From Mesocentrotus franciscanus (Eukaryota; Echinodermata; Echinoidea; Camarodonta; Strongylocentrotidae): DNA of 64,000 bases. Below the pieces are notes generated by a model. It ran no database searches. It was not told the DNA's origin and saw only the letters and a list, made by a program, of their open reading frames with translations. Of this stretch, positions 25,001 to 34,229 are shown piece by piece (the first letter of the stretch is position 1; the number at the start of each line of letters is the position of its first letter). Where the stretch lies: the NCBI GenBank assembly GCA_037976565.1, contig CP137667.1:62001-126000 (forward strand), given 5' to 3'. Made by a program: the position numbers and the translations under genes.

Positions 25001-28000
25001 TGCTAAGGGGTTGCAGGCGCAGGATTTTGGTAGACCCGATTAACAAAAAAATTCAAACCAACACACATAAAAACATGCTTTGTCCAATGGGGGTAGGGGT
25101 AGGGGGTGCGGACGGACAACCCGAAAACATGAGGCAGAGGTGGAGGCATAACAAGTCTTATCTAAAATGTTTGTGGTGAGAAAAAGTGAGCCAAAAATAT
25201 GAACCGTTTTGGCCAAGATTAACATCAATTTTGCTAAAATGTGAAGTTTTTTCAAAGAAATTTAGCCTCATTTAGCCCTAATGACATGCCAGTTGGATGA
25301 AAGAACAGGGTAAGCTCATTTTTTAATACCAGATTGGTAACACAAATATTTTTGAAGATATAATATAGATATATTGACTGCTTTGAGATGTGTGTACTAG
25401 CTTTTTTAGGCTAGCAAAAATATCATCAAATATTGACTACTAGCTAAAAACAACTGGTCAATACTGATCAAATTACAGTCTTTCTACATCATGCCTTGGT
25501 TATTATGCTGATTACTCAACAAATACTCTTTTTCTAACAGAATCATTTAAATTGTTCAATGTCTAGCACATACATGTATGGTATTGACACCCATCCCAGG
25601 TCATTTCCTGCCCTCAAATAAAATAAAAGGCCCAGTCACAATATGGATAACAATTGACTTGAAATAAGCTCATGGTTCAAAATTTGGTTCATATCCACTT
25701 GGTCTACTACCAGTTGGTCTAATTCCCACATCATCTAACACTAACATGGCTAAACCCATTTGGTCTACTATCACTTTGGTCTAATTGCCGTTTGGTCCAA
25801 TCATCACTTGGACTAATTCCCACTAAGGCTGATTGTCATTTTGTCTAATTATCAAATGGTCTAACTACCATTTTGTCTATAATACTTTTCCCCATTTTGC
25901 CAAAAGATCATCTGGTCTATTACCAGTTCATCTAATCAGATAGACTAAGTGGTGTTAGACCAAGAGGGTATTAGACGAAATGGGATAGCCTAACTGGGAA
26001 TTAGAAGAAATAGGAAATGGATTAAGTGGCAATTAGACCAAATGGTTATTAGACCAACTGGTTATAGACAAAATGGGATATTAGACAATGTGGGATGAGA
26101 CCAACCGGGCATTAGACAAAGTGAGAGTAGACCAAGTGTCAATTCACCCAAAATTTCATACAGCTTTATTGAACACCAATTACTCATAAGTGATGTTACA
26201 CTAACCCCTTTTCCTTGGAATATGGCAAGCATCCTCATCTGCATCACTCTCAAGTTCAGTGATAAAGATACCAGGAGTCCAGGGACCTGTAGGAATTCAA
26301 ATGAAAAGATGTACATGTACATGTATACCACATACGCTTAACATAATACAATGTAGGTAAGGGCATAATACTTGTCTTTTACAGATACATTAAGCCCTGC
26401 CATGCTAATTGCTAACCATGCATGGTGTTATTTTTTCAAAGACAGCAGACAGTCAGCTGTACTTGTGCTGTCCAATACGGATATATAGCAAATGAAGGGA
26501 AAAAGAATAGACCAGGCAAGCTATGTGACATGCTCACAGGAAACTTTAATGTTAATGTGAATGGAAAGTTGCAATATTTATTATTGACATGCAAATACAT
26601 GTACGTGTATGATATCTTGTCAGATTTCACCTTTTTTTTTGTAGTTCAAATTGTCTTGGTGTTGTAAAAACATACACATTCCTGAATTAGATAGAATTGA
26701 ATACTTTTTTAATTATCTTTTTTGTGTAGCAAATAAGAATTTTAGTGAAAATTGTAAGTACAAAATTTTAATCATAGTGTAAACTGTAAAAAATTAGTGG
26801 GCCACCTATTCTACACTGACAACAGTAAGGCAGATATATATATATATATATGTACAATCAGATGCAATAGGAAAATGGTATTCACTTTCATGACCCAATT
26901 AAGGCATTGACCAGCACACTTAATCTTGTCTATTGTACTATGTATACTACATGTATGAGCTGAATAGCTACTCATCATAGGGGACATTGCTTTTGTTTTC
27001 ATTGTTTGGCACTCTTCTTTAGTTTACGGAAAAGTCATTTAAAGGAAGCTTAAATACCAGAGCGCAGAATATAAACATGCACACGCAAAGCAAAAGCTCA
27101 AATTCTGTCAATGCATTACAAAATGAAGACAAATCTATAGAACTGTTTTATTCAAATTTGGGGTTTTACTTCAATATAAACGCAGGAATAAAGTCTTCTG
27201 CTCTTCAATGATACTTTAAGTCATGTTTAAGTTTTTGAGTTTTCTTCATTCTTTAAAGTTTGTTCTGCTTTTCCCCAAAACATTGTATGGAATTTTCCCA
27301 GAACATACCTGTCTCACAATGTAGATCCTCATCAGCTTCACTCTCAAGCTCTGTCTGGAGACCTAAGTACATTCATAAATATGATATTGCTTAAATGGTT
27401 TACATTGTTTGGCACTCTTCTTTTATTTTATATGGAAAGGTCAATGAAAGGATTTAGCTATTCCTAGAAATGAGGATACATTGTACATGTAGACAACATG
27501 ACAGACTGTGTAAAAGCTCAATTTCTGTCCATGTTGCACAACATCAAAACAAATCTGTTTACAATTTTGGGAAAAAACAAGCTCTGAAAAAACTAGGAAT
27601 TGTAATCGTCCAAAACATTACAGCATACATGTATTATGTAACACCACTATGATAATAAATAATAGTATTGTTGTTAATATTATAAATTCAATTCAATTCA
27701 ATATGCTGTGAATTTAAAATACACTGAACAATAGCTATGAAAGCTGAAGATATTTACACAATTATCACAATGATCTTTGAAAATTCACAGTACATGTAGG
27801 CCTACTACTACTGGGTGTTTCCATAACCCGACACCCTAATCCTAAACCTAATCCTAACCCTAGGGTTTAGGGTTAGGGTGTCAGGTTATGGAAAGACCCA
27901 CTACTACTAGTTCTCATCTATGTCCATTTTGCAAACTTTCGCTGTGCTACATTTGTTTCTGCATTCACTTACAGCACATTATTTAAGAATTCTTTCCCAT

Positions 28001-28090
28001 AATTTACTTACCTGTCATCTGTGTGTTTGGAAGAGCATCATCAGGCTCAGCTGCACTCTCCAACTCTGTCAGTGGATCCAAAACAGCCAT
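15712..28090 (-). CDS. Gene 1: spliced DDE/RNase-H-like, DUF7869-type protein (10 coding exons)
   Basis: Ten exons with GT-AG borders and compatible phases give about 741 codons. Order: acidic N-terminus with three ELES(A/E/D)A repeats (residues 1-71); Cys-rich GRCCSTDCL and a helical segment (72-171); a basic helix-turn-helix-like stretch (172-259); FSKCDVC (260-299); IIDGMDQ and QLDNTSRENKNR (300-431); GHTHEDIDQFFS (432-460); a C-terminal chromo/BAH-like segment around YLPEYSTHWPQVG (640-741). The spaced Asp/Asp/Glu-Asp motifs resemble a DDE transposase or other RNase-H-fold core; the family looks like DUF7869 of invertebrates (from memory). Four exons each lack one base relative to an open frame, so this copy is a pseudogene or the assembly has deletions. 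It diverges from gene 2, as expected for two genes of one mobile unit. Nuclear DNA binding is inferred. Confidence 0.75.
16937..17052 (-). CDS. Gene 1 exon 9
   Basis: Acceptor TTTTAACAG, donor CAG|GTACAT. It encodes EDSTVRWPICDLLIMAKQPT and then an acidic stretch ending ETFRQ. Length 116 fits the phase-1 entry and phase-0 exit required by the neighbours. Confidence 0.7.
18461..18967 (-). CDS. Gene 1 exon 8, GHTHEDIDQ motif
   Basis: It begins IKVGFLMVGHTHEDIDQFFS, the most conserved-looking block of the gene, with His and acidic residues suitable for the third catalytic position of an RNase-H-like fold (inference). A frame change near 18830-18850 splits it; after it the frame reads LFDVRKWLLPHQHSM through to an acidic LEEEENE. 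Donor AAG|GTATCA. The exon is one base short of the phase required. Confidence 0.8.
20078..20473 (-). CDS. Gene 1 exon 7, IIDGMDQ and QLDNTSRENKN motifs
   Basis: It encodes EKYMSVIIDGMDQHCTSIPQ, then after a frame change at about 20298-20306 VHGRGQHAYIDFNEYPHDSN and YLQLDNTSRENKNRHLFSF. The two Asp-bearing strands are spaced as in a DDE core. Acceptor TTCTTTTCAG, donor AAG|GTAATG. One base is missing relative to an open frame. Confidence 0.8.
21203..21323 (-). CDS. Gene 1 exon 6, Cys-pair segment
   Basis: It begins VNRFSKCDVCTELKMKLGK, with a CxxC pair, then changes frame within about 21245-21285 into RQLIAQHQKHVEKQ, a charged helix. Acceptor TTTCTTTATAG, donor AAAG|GTACAG. One missing base explains the internal stop. 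Confidence 0.7.
21898..22160 (-). CDS. Gene 1 exon 5, helix-turn-helix-like region
   Basis: An intact 263-bp exon encoding a basic region with LPHGFTKREVYRRIRQDN and THFKRIWRKE. The helical, Arg/Lys-rich pattern suggests DNA binding; this is inference. Acceptor GTGAATAG, donor CCCAAG|GTATTG. No frameshift. Confidence 0.75.
22350..22640 (-). repeat. SINE-like or related dispersed repeat, reverse orientation
   Basis: Read on the minus strand it runs from TTGAGCAAGGCACTTTGT through GGTACCCTGTAGGATGCG to AAGCGCTTTATAAGAG and an ATT-rich tail (ATTATTATTATTT). A GCGC-rich end followed by (ATT)n is typical of many deuterostome SINE tails. No clear tRNA head was found. It lies in gene 1 intron 4. 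Confidence 0.5.
22724..22800 (-). repeat. SINE 3'-end fragment, reverse orientation
   Basis: On the minus strand it reads GCGCAGTACAAATGGCCGTT followed by a (TTA)n tail, resembling the end of the neighbouring SINE-like repeat. Only the last ~75 bases are recognisable. Confidence 0.4.
23822..24121 (-). CDS. Gene 1 exon 4, Cys-rich and helical region
   Basis: An intact 300-bp phase 1-1 exon. It encodes LAGRCCSTDCLARV near its start, a possible zinc site, and ends with a motif-like helical run VVGIVRSRFYYWQKQFR. Acceptor CCCTTTGCAG, donor AGAG|GTGAGG. Confidence 0.75.
24468..24782. mobile_element. Probable MITE in gene 1 intron 3
   Basis: CTCAACATTTGCCCCGCGAT near 24506 returns inverted as ACCGCAGGGGCAAATGTTGG near 24750. 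The outer ends are weakly matching, and the right border has TTAA. Boundaries are approximate. A short ORF crossing it is not supported. Confidence 0.45.
25690..26130. repeat. Inverted minisatellite (TTGGTCTAATT type)
   Basis: Degenerate ~20-23-bp units of the form CA(T/C)TTGGTCTAATT run in one orientation to about 25925, then as their reverse complements (ATTAGACCAAATGG) to 26130. The whole can fold into one long imperfect hairpin. It lies just downstream of exon 3 on the minus strand. Confidence 0.8.
26206..26286 (-). CDS. Gene 1 exon 3, acidic repeat exon
   Basis: An 81-bp phase 1-1 exon encoding ITELESDADEDACHIPRKR. The TELES(D/E)ADED stretch matches exon 2 (LQTELESEADEDLH) and exon 1 (LTELESAAEPDD), so these exons probably arose by duplication. 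Acceptor AATTCCTACAG; donor AGGG|GTTAGT. Confidence 0.65.
27309..27362 (-). CDS. Gene 1 exon 2, acidic repeat exon
   Basis: A 54-bp phase 1-1 micro-exon encoding LQTELESEADEDLHCET. It has a good donor (ACAG|GTATGT) and an acceptor (TACTTAG). Its match to exons 1 and 3 supports its reality. Confidence 0.65.
27815..27900. repeat. Hairpin element with telomere-like core
   Basis: TGGGTGTTTCCATAACC and, inverted, GGTTATGGAAAGACCCA enclose CCCTAATCCTAAACCTAATC and GGGTTTAGGGTTAGGG, which are inverted copies of one another. A second element with the same ends and a GGGTTAGGGTT core is at 33917-34066, so this is a small fold-back family, not a telomere. Confidence 0.7.
28012..28090 (-). CDS. Gene 1 exon 1 (coding start)
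   Basis: ATG at 28090 begins MAVLDPLTELESAAEPDDAL. Donor ACAG|GTAAGT is near consensus. Upstream, an acceptor (TTTTATGTATTCTAG) at 28125-28126 implies a 34-base leader and an untranslated exon further upstream. No in-frame upstream ATG lies in the leader. Confidence 0.65.
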
Positions 28091-28164
28091 GTTTCTTCAG
28101 CATGAAGCACTAGATCTTGAACAGCTAGAATACATAAAATAAACCCCAAAGAACTTTATCCGAT

Positions 28165-28421
28165 ACTCTATGGGTTACTGGTTAAGGAGTTAGAAGAACT
28201 TAACGGGTCTACCCTCGGCCGGCACCCAACTCGACTTGGGTGCTAAGTGCGTTTATTCATGTCTTGCGCACTCAGTTCCTGCGTATGTACATGTAACTCT
28301 ATGTTAGCAACCCAATGCACATGCACGTGGTAGACGCAGGCCCAGGTGTTTGGTATATATCTATGGGCAAATGTAAACTGTTTAGTTCTTCTAATTCTTT
28401 AACAAGTAACCCATAGAGTGT
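28165..28421. mobile_element. MITE with ~40-bp inverted ends (CTCTATGGGTTACT)
   Basis: ACTCTATGGGTTACTGGTTA at the left and TTAACAAGTAACCCATAGAG at the right are inverted copies over about 40 bp. The interior has no ORF. It sits just upstream of gene 1 exon 1. Confidence 0.65.
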
Positions 28422-28431
28422 CCTTAAACTT

Positions 28432-28815
28432 AAAGATAAACTTTAGTACTGGTAATGCGCTTGCATTGTGAAAGTAGAGGTGTGAAAGGATCAGAAACAG
28501 TTGATCATGTAGCATGTAAGTATTGGTGTGCACTGCAAGGTTCTGGAGTCATCAAAATCATAATAAATTTGACCGAGTCTTGGTAAAGTAACAAACACTC
28601 ACATAGAAAGCTATATATGGGACAACACACATGGTGTCGGGGATGGTACTACCTTGGTTTCCTTGTCTTTCTATGCTCATTACTCAGCCAGTATACATTT
28701 TCTTCCAAAATTGTTTGGCACATGTCATTTATTTGTAATCTTGAACATTCAGTGTAAGTTTCGTTTGATTCTGTGAGAATTAATTTTTTTTACCAGTACT
28801 GGAGTTTATCTTTAA
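28432..28815. mobile_element. TTAA-type MITE, family E4, copy a
   Basis: Ends TTAAAGATAAACTTTAGTAC and TACTGGAGTTTATCTTTAA are inverted and include TTAA. The body (GCATTGTGAAAG..., GTTGATCAT, TGCAAGGTTCTGGARTCATC) matches 40627-40996. Confidence 0.65.
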
Positions 28816-29439
28816 ATGTATGATCAGAGGAATAAATCAAAGTTTTACATTTAAACATGAATTAAAAACCTGCATAGATCTAGACTAGTCTAGGCTAGAC
28901 CGAAATATCAGTGTTTATGTTGGCATTGGATGCCCTGAGATTGGATTTTCTTTAAAGTCACAAGAGTTATCTGGTGGGGGGTGGGGGGGGTCGGTGCATT
29001 TTGGCAATTTCCTTTTATATGGTGTAGTAGTTCAAGTACTGTTGTTGTTTATCATCCATTGTTAGACCCCTTTGCAACTGACTTATCCTGACACTTTTTG
29101 TGTCTTTGCAGTTTGGTGAGCATAATTTTAGGGGACAAATTGCAATGTTCAAGCCTCCTAAATTGGAAAAAATTACAAAATCCCTTCAGTTTATTGAAAA
29201 AATTCACATCAGATCTTGTTACCAAAATGTATCATCAATTGTTCTGTAAACACAAGAGGTAAGTGTCAGTGTCTTTTTGATAAAAAGTTACGCCATTTAG
29301 ATTAAGGGGACATACATATGATGTGTATAGGTCAAGATCTATATACATCTAGCCTACTTGATGTAGTATTATAACTAGATCAACATGTATGTCTAATTTA
29401 GTCTTATTACTCTGAAGTATTCTTCTACTAAAAGTTTAA

Positions 29440-29690
29440 GATTTATAGATCTATTCCACTCATCCACTGTATAAGGTTATAACCTAGACATGTATCTGAA
29501 GATACTTCGTCTAGTTATAACCTTGTACTCTTTTACTAATATGGGTATGGTAAGGCGTAAAGTTATAGATCTAACCACTCATCCACTATATGAGGTTATA
29601 ACCTAGACATGTATCTGAAGACAGATACCTCGGTCTAGTTATAACCTTGTACTCTTTTGCCAATATGGGTATGGTAAGGCAGGCCTGTAA
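29440..29690 (+). repeat. Tandem duplication of a ~126-bp unit containing a palindrome
   Basis: Both units carry GGTTATAACCTAGACATGTA and, inverted, GTCTAGTTATAACC, followed by TTGTACTCTTTT and ATATGGGTATGGTAAGGC. Each unit can form its own stem-loop of about 20 bp. The units differ by small indels in the loop. No gene. Confidence 0.75.
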
Positions 29691-31554
29691 ATGGGATTTT
29701 TCAGGGGTGCGTAAGTTGATAAAGCGGACCTTTGATACAAAATAACTGTTTGCAGAGGCAGATCCAACATTAACCATTTTTTCTTCAGAGTGACCTGAAA
29801 GCAAGGCATTTTAAGTGCCTCCTTTTAATCCTCATGAACAGGGAATGTATCTCCTTAAACAAATAATGCGAGTGCAAATCGTGAGTGGAAATTTTCATAA
29901 AGTGACCTGAAGTCAAGTAGGCTAATCATTGCACTTTTTGAGTTTAAATTTTCCATGAACATACATGTATAATACCCCTCCCTTCTCTTAATCAATCATG
30001 CGGCGCAAAACACGAGGTCATTTTTTTATATTTAAAGCAACCTGAACACAGGGAATTTTAGGCTCATGCACTCCTCTAAATCCTGATGAGCAGGATATGT
30101 ATTTCCTATAAAAGGGGCCAAAAGCCAAAACGCAAAGGCATACTGTGTGCAAAAAGAAGCATTTTCACATTTCATATGATCCCTGAATCACCTCTTTAAA
30201 TATTTCCATACATGTAAAGGTGTAAACCAAATATTACGCTAGCATTCAAAGCCATTTTGGTATGCCCTGGGCGGCACCATGATGATTCCATTCCCCCCAA
30301 TTTTTGACGTACATGTATTTATGGACAAACCCTTACTGGTCTTTCACAATCATAAGCGAACTGTTTGTGTAGTATATTAAATTAAAAGAAATGTGCAGTG
30401 TTAGAAACCTCTTGCATTGCATTTATATATTTAATATGTAAAATCCCTTTCAAAATAAAATTCTAGCAACGGTTCATCCCGAAAACTGCATGAAAATCAT
30501 GACATTAACTGTTTAATCAGAACGAGGATGTTAGCAAGCTTTGTAGATCTTAATTTATCCACATACATGTAATTGTTGAAGAACTTTTTTCACAGTACTC
30601 CCGTTGTGTTAGATCAGCTGTACGATCTGCATAATGAATGAAAAAGAAGTCTAGTCATTCATATGCTGGTATGCAGCCAATCTTACACAATGGGAGTTAC
30701 AAGCTTCCTAACAATATAACTGTTATTCTATCGCAATGTTTAAACCTAAAATTTGAGTAAAACAAATAATGTTTCTATCATTATATTATTTTTATGTATT
30801 TGTATAGCGTATTTTATATCAAAATTGTATCTAGATCTAATTAATTTTAAAGGTAATATGGAATGTTATCAAAGTCCAAATATACGTCACAGACTTGCAT
30901 GTAGGGGTCTCACTACAGATCATAAACATGCCAGCACCCTTGATAGCAGACGACATCGCAAATGCCTATTTTTCAAAATATTTGCCAGTTTGATGTGGGG
31001 TACTCAGTGGGCGTTTTTTGGTGATCTATGTATCAAAGGAAAGCTTGTGGTAAAAATTATATATTATAATTGATGAAATTCTAGTTTTGGTTTCATTTAA
31101 ACAAATAATGCGGCGGAAATTTTTCATATAGATCTAGTTACCTGAAAACAGGGCATTTTAAGCGCTTTTATAATCCTCATTAACAGGATCCTGTTAATCC
31201 TCCCTGATAAATGGTCCACATTAATTACAATAGGTTCTTTTAAAAAAAGTGGGCCTTTCAGATACTTTTTTTTTTTTTTGGGTGCATGCCAATACTCTAC
31301 AATGTAAACAGATCTAGATCTAGATGTAATATGTAGGTCTAGACCTAACTTTGTTAGATCTATAAAAAGTATAATTCTATTCTCATCTAGAAATTTAAAC
31401 AAGTCAAAAAGTGAAGAAAAAAATCACAAATTTGAAAGTCTAACACACAGTTAGCAGCAAGAAAGTGTTGCCATAAAAAATGCCTGAAAAAATATTTGTG
31501 GTTTATACAACATTCTTCAAGACTTCATAAACAACTGTATTATTAGTATGGTAG
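29691..31554. other. Intergenic stretch without recognised genes
   Basis: Only a 96-bp hairpin-like MITE remnant at about 30597-30702 (ACTCCCGTTGTGTTAGATCA against an inverted CAATGGGAGT end) was recognised; a related fragment is near 50405. ORFs at 30753 and 31124 have no support. TAGATCTA strings are frequent after 31100. Confidence 0.4.
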
Positions 31555-32010
31555 AGGTACCTTAATCCATGCAGTACATTAATCCACGCATCCCTCAATA
31601 CGCGATGCGGCGTTATATGCGCTCATTTTTTTGGATAGACAATAAAACAACAAGCCTATCGCGATATCACAACAATTTTGAGGAAAATCATTGGTTTCTT
31701 GTATTTTTATGATTTCATGAAATCATCAAGAATACACTTCATTGAGACAGAAAACGAAAATATACATTCATTTCCTGTATTAAAACTGTGGTGCGTGGAT
31801 TAATGTACCGCTTGATTTTGTCAAAGAAAAATTGAAGCGGTCACGTAATCGACACGAGTTAACATTCACCAAATATTCCTGTCAAAGTTTTCTCTATAAA
31901 TGATCCTCAGAATATTTAGTATTTAATGAGGAAAAAACGTTGATAAAAAATGTTAAATTATTTGACTTTTTAGCCTTTCAAAACAAAGTGCGTGGATTAA
32001 AAGTACCTCC
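31555..32010. mobile_element. Probable MITE, TIR TGGTAGAGGTACCTTAATCC
   Basis: The left end TGGTAGAGGTACCTTAATCC and the right end, reversed, TGATGGAGGTACTTTTAATC are inverted repeats. An internal copy of GTGCGTGGATTAATGTAC lies near 31790. Boundaries are approximate. Confidence 0.55.
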
Positions 32011-32104
32011 ATCATACAGTTGTAGATCTAAACTATGAGTAGACTAGATCTATGACCATCAAATTTTAAAAAGATCACTTTAACTTCGGCCAGGGCCTAA
32101 CTGT

Positions 32105-32212
32105 TAGGCCTATACTTTGTATTGACATCGTGTTATGAGTGGCCTATACTTTGTATTGACATCGTGTTATGAGTGGCCTATACTTTGTATTGACATCGTG
32201 TATGAGTGGCCT
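32105..32212 (+). repeat. Three tandem copies of a ~34-bp unit
   Basis: GGCCTATACTTTGTATTGAC followed by ATCGTGTTATGAGT is repeated three times; the third unit lacks one T. Near-perfect identity suggests recent expansion. Confidence 0.9.
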
Positions 32213-32262
32213 AGCCCAGTCAACATATTTGTAAAGTGACATTGTATTCCTTCTTACTTAAA

Positions 32263-32847
32263 GGTACTATGTCCCATTTGCAGGCCAAAAAAATGAAAAA
32301 GTTAAATTCCAACTGCATTTGAAAGATAATACTAATTTAGAACTTCCCTAAACAAAGTGGGGCTTAAAAATGTCTTCAAGTGGGAAAATAACGACTAGAT
32401 CTATTAGTTGTCAAATCGACTTTAGGGCTATAGGCCTAGAGCCCAAAAGTAATAGTCTTGATTTTCAGACAACTGTACCGAATGGTCATAGAGGTCTACG
32501 TTTTATGCTGCGCAAAGATTCAATCAGTTTAATCTTGGCCATCACAAGAAGTGGGTTATTGATGTAGATCTAGACAAATGCTCATGTACCCTTTACAACT
32601 CTTTTCATGTATTTTATGACCAAAGAAGAAAAAAGCCAGTCAGTCACTCAGTAGTGTCTGACAGTGAAGTCTAGCAAGTAAACGGGTTTCCTTGCATAAT
32701 TTGAATATGAGGACACTGCTAACATTTAAATTTCACAGATAGGACATAGGTCTAGGCCTACATGACATAGGCTAGACCCTATTCATAATTCCTGCAAAGT
32801 TCTACAGAATTTGAGGTTGGCTGCAAAGGGACATAGATCTAGTACCT
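32263..32847 (+). mobile_element. TTAA-type MITE, family E3, copy b, with 6-bp micro-insertions
   Basis: Flanked by TTAA (32259-32262 and 32848-32851) and collinear with copy a at 2993-3521, but 56 bp longer. Most of the excess comes from clean insertions after a TA: GATCTA at 32398-32403, GGCCTA at 32433-32438, GATCTA at 32567-32572, GGTCTA plus GGCCTA at 32749-32760, and GATCTA at 32836-32841 inside the right inverted end. The left end lacks this last insert, so the insertions are derived. No function is implied for the 65-codon ORF. Confidence 0.8.
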
Positions 32848-33170
32848 TTAAGTTCTAGATCTACTAGATCTAGTTTTACTAATACTAGACATAAAGTTAG
32901 ATCTAGATCCAACATAAAATAGACTTCCAAATTGCCAGAGTCTATAGCTACTGTGGATTAGTACAGCAACGTTAGTCCAATAACTGTTTAACACCGTAAC
33001 TTAGCTCCGTCTCGCCCAGTACACTACAGTGCACAACGTGTGAATCTAAGTAACAAAACACTGTGGTAGTACTAGTAGCTGTAACACTTTGTAAATTGTA
33101 ACACATTAACTGTTATCTAATTAAGTTAACGTTACTGTAAAACTTGAAAGAAAAAGCATTGTAAAATTAC

Positions 33171-33350
33171 CTCTCGCTTTCCAACGCAACGCCAGTACTC
33201 TGAAGGTACCGTAGATAATCAAGTCTTGACTCTTCTCCTCGGACAGCTGTCAACGTAGCTTTTGGGTGCAACAAATTCAAGATTCAAGATTCGGCACGTG
33301 CTGTCGATGGGAAATCTATTGTTTACAAAACACCCAAACATGGGGATTAT
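33171..33350 (-). promoter_or_regulatory. Possible untranslated first exon and promoter area of gene 1
   Basis: A minus-strand donor (AAAGCGAGAG|GTAATTTT) ends a CpG-richer stretch that extends to about 33500. An upstream noncoding exon is expected because exon 1 has an acceptor in front of its leader. The 5' end cannot be placed. Joining it to exon 1 would need a ~5 kb intron. Confidence 0.35.
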
Positions 33351-33916
33351 AGAAGTATAGTACACACGTAGGTAGACATGTCCGCCGCGCTCCGTGGGAA
33401 TTTCTTAGAAACTAGCTCGACACATCGCCCGTGCGGGATTATTAACTTCTTAGAAATCGGTTCAACGCATAGTCTTACTCCCAGTCTGTGATGGACGCGG
33501 GACGCGCATTTAAAGATTCGTTGTACGGGATGGGGAGGGGAGGGGCAGGGTGAGGGTGGGGGTAAAGACATTTAATTGCTGTACTGTTGGGACAACCTCA
33601 AAATTAGAACTTTACAAGATCGAGTTGGATCCATCGACCTCAAGTCTCCAGCTTTTATTTTATTGTTGTTTTTGTTTACGCCACTCCCGCTAGTCTGAGT
33701 CTATATAATTCTATACAGTACAACGTAGGCCGAGGTGCCTCTGCCCTCGACTCCAACGTCGAACAAGTGAGATGCCAACTAAAGGGTGTAATAAGAAACT
33801 AAATCATTAATTTGTTGGGTTTTTTGCATTTCGAAAATTATATGAGCCTCGATCTGCAGGACCACTTTTCGTTAAAAAAAAAAAAAAAAAAATTGTAAAG
33901 TGCACAGGCTTCACAC

Positions 33917-34066
33917 ACTTCAAATGGGTGTTTCCACATGTTACCTGCATGTATACACCCCCTGTCATCCTAGCTGACATGGGTAGGGTTAGGGTTATGT
34001 TTAAGATTATGCTTAGAGTTAGGGGTGTAAGGTGAGGTCAACAAATGGAAACACCCCATTTGAAGT
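33917..34066. repeat. Hairpin element with telomere-like core, copy 2
   Basis: CTTCAAATGGGTGTTTCCA and, inverted, TGGAAACACCCCATTTGAAG are nearly perfect ends. Inside lies GGGTAGGGTTAGGGTT. It shares the TGGGTGTTTCCA end with 27815-27900. Confidence 0.7.
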
Positions 34067-34229
34067 GTGTAACGTAGGCTATGCATCTTTACGATTTGCA
34101 TTATTTTTACGAAACTTGGCCCTATATACAGCCCTCTCCTCCCAATACATTTTAACACAGGTCACATTTCAGCTAGGTCTCTATCGAGAAAAAAAAAATC
34201 AGCTCGCGTGCACTTCAGTTTGAAAATTT

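Noticed and set aside
27815..27900. Interstitial telomere
   Set aside because: The TTAGGG-like words form an inverted pair inside a small fold-back element with defined ends.
32870..32930. Clustered GATCTAGATCTA as a restriction or regulatory site cluster
   Set aside because: Better explained as local growth of the TA-GATC-TA hexamer seen as insertions nearby.
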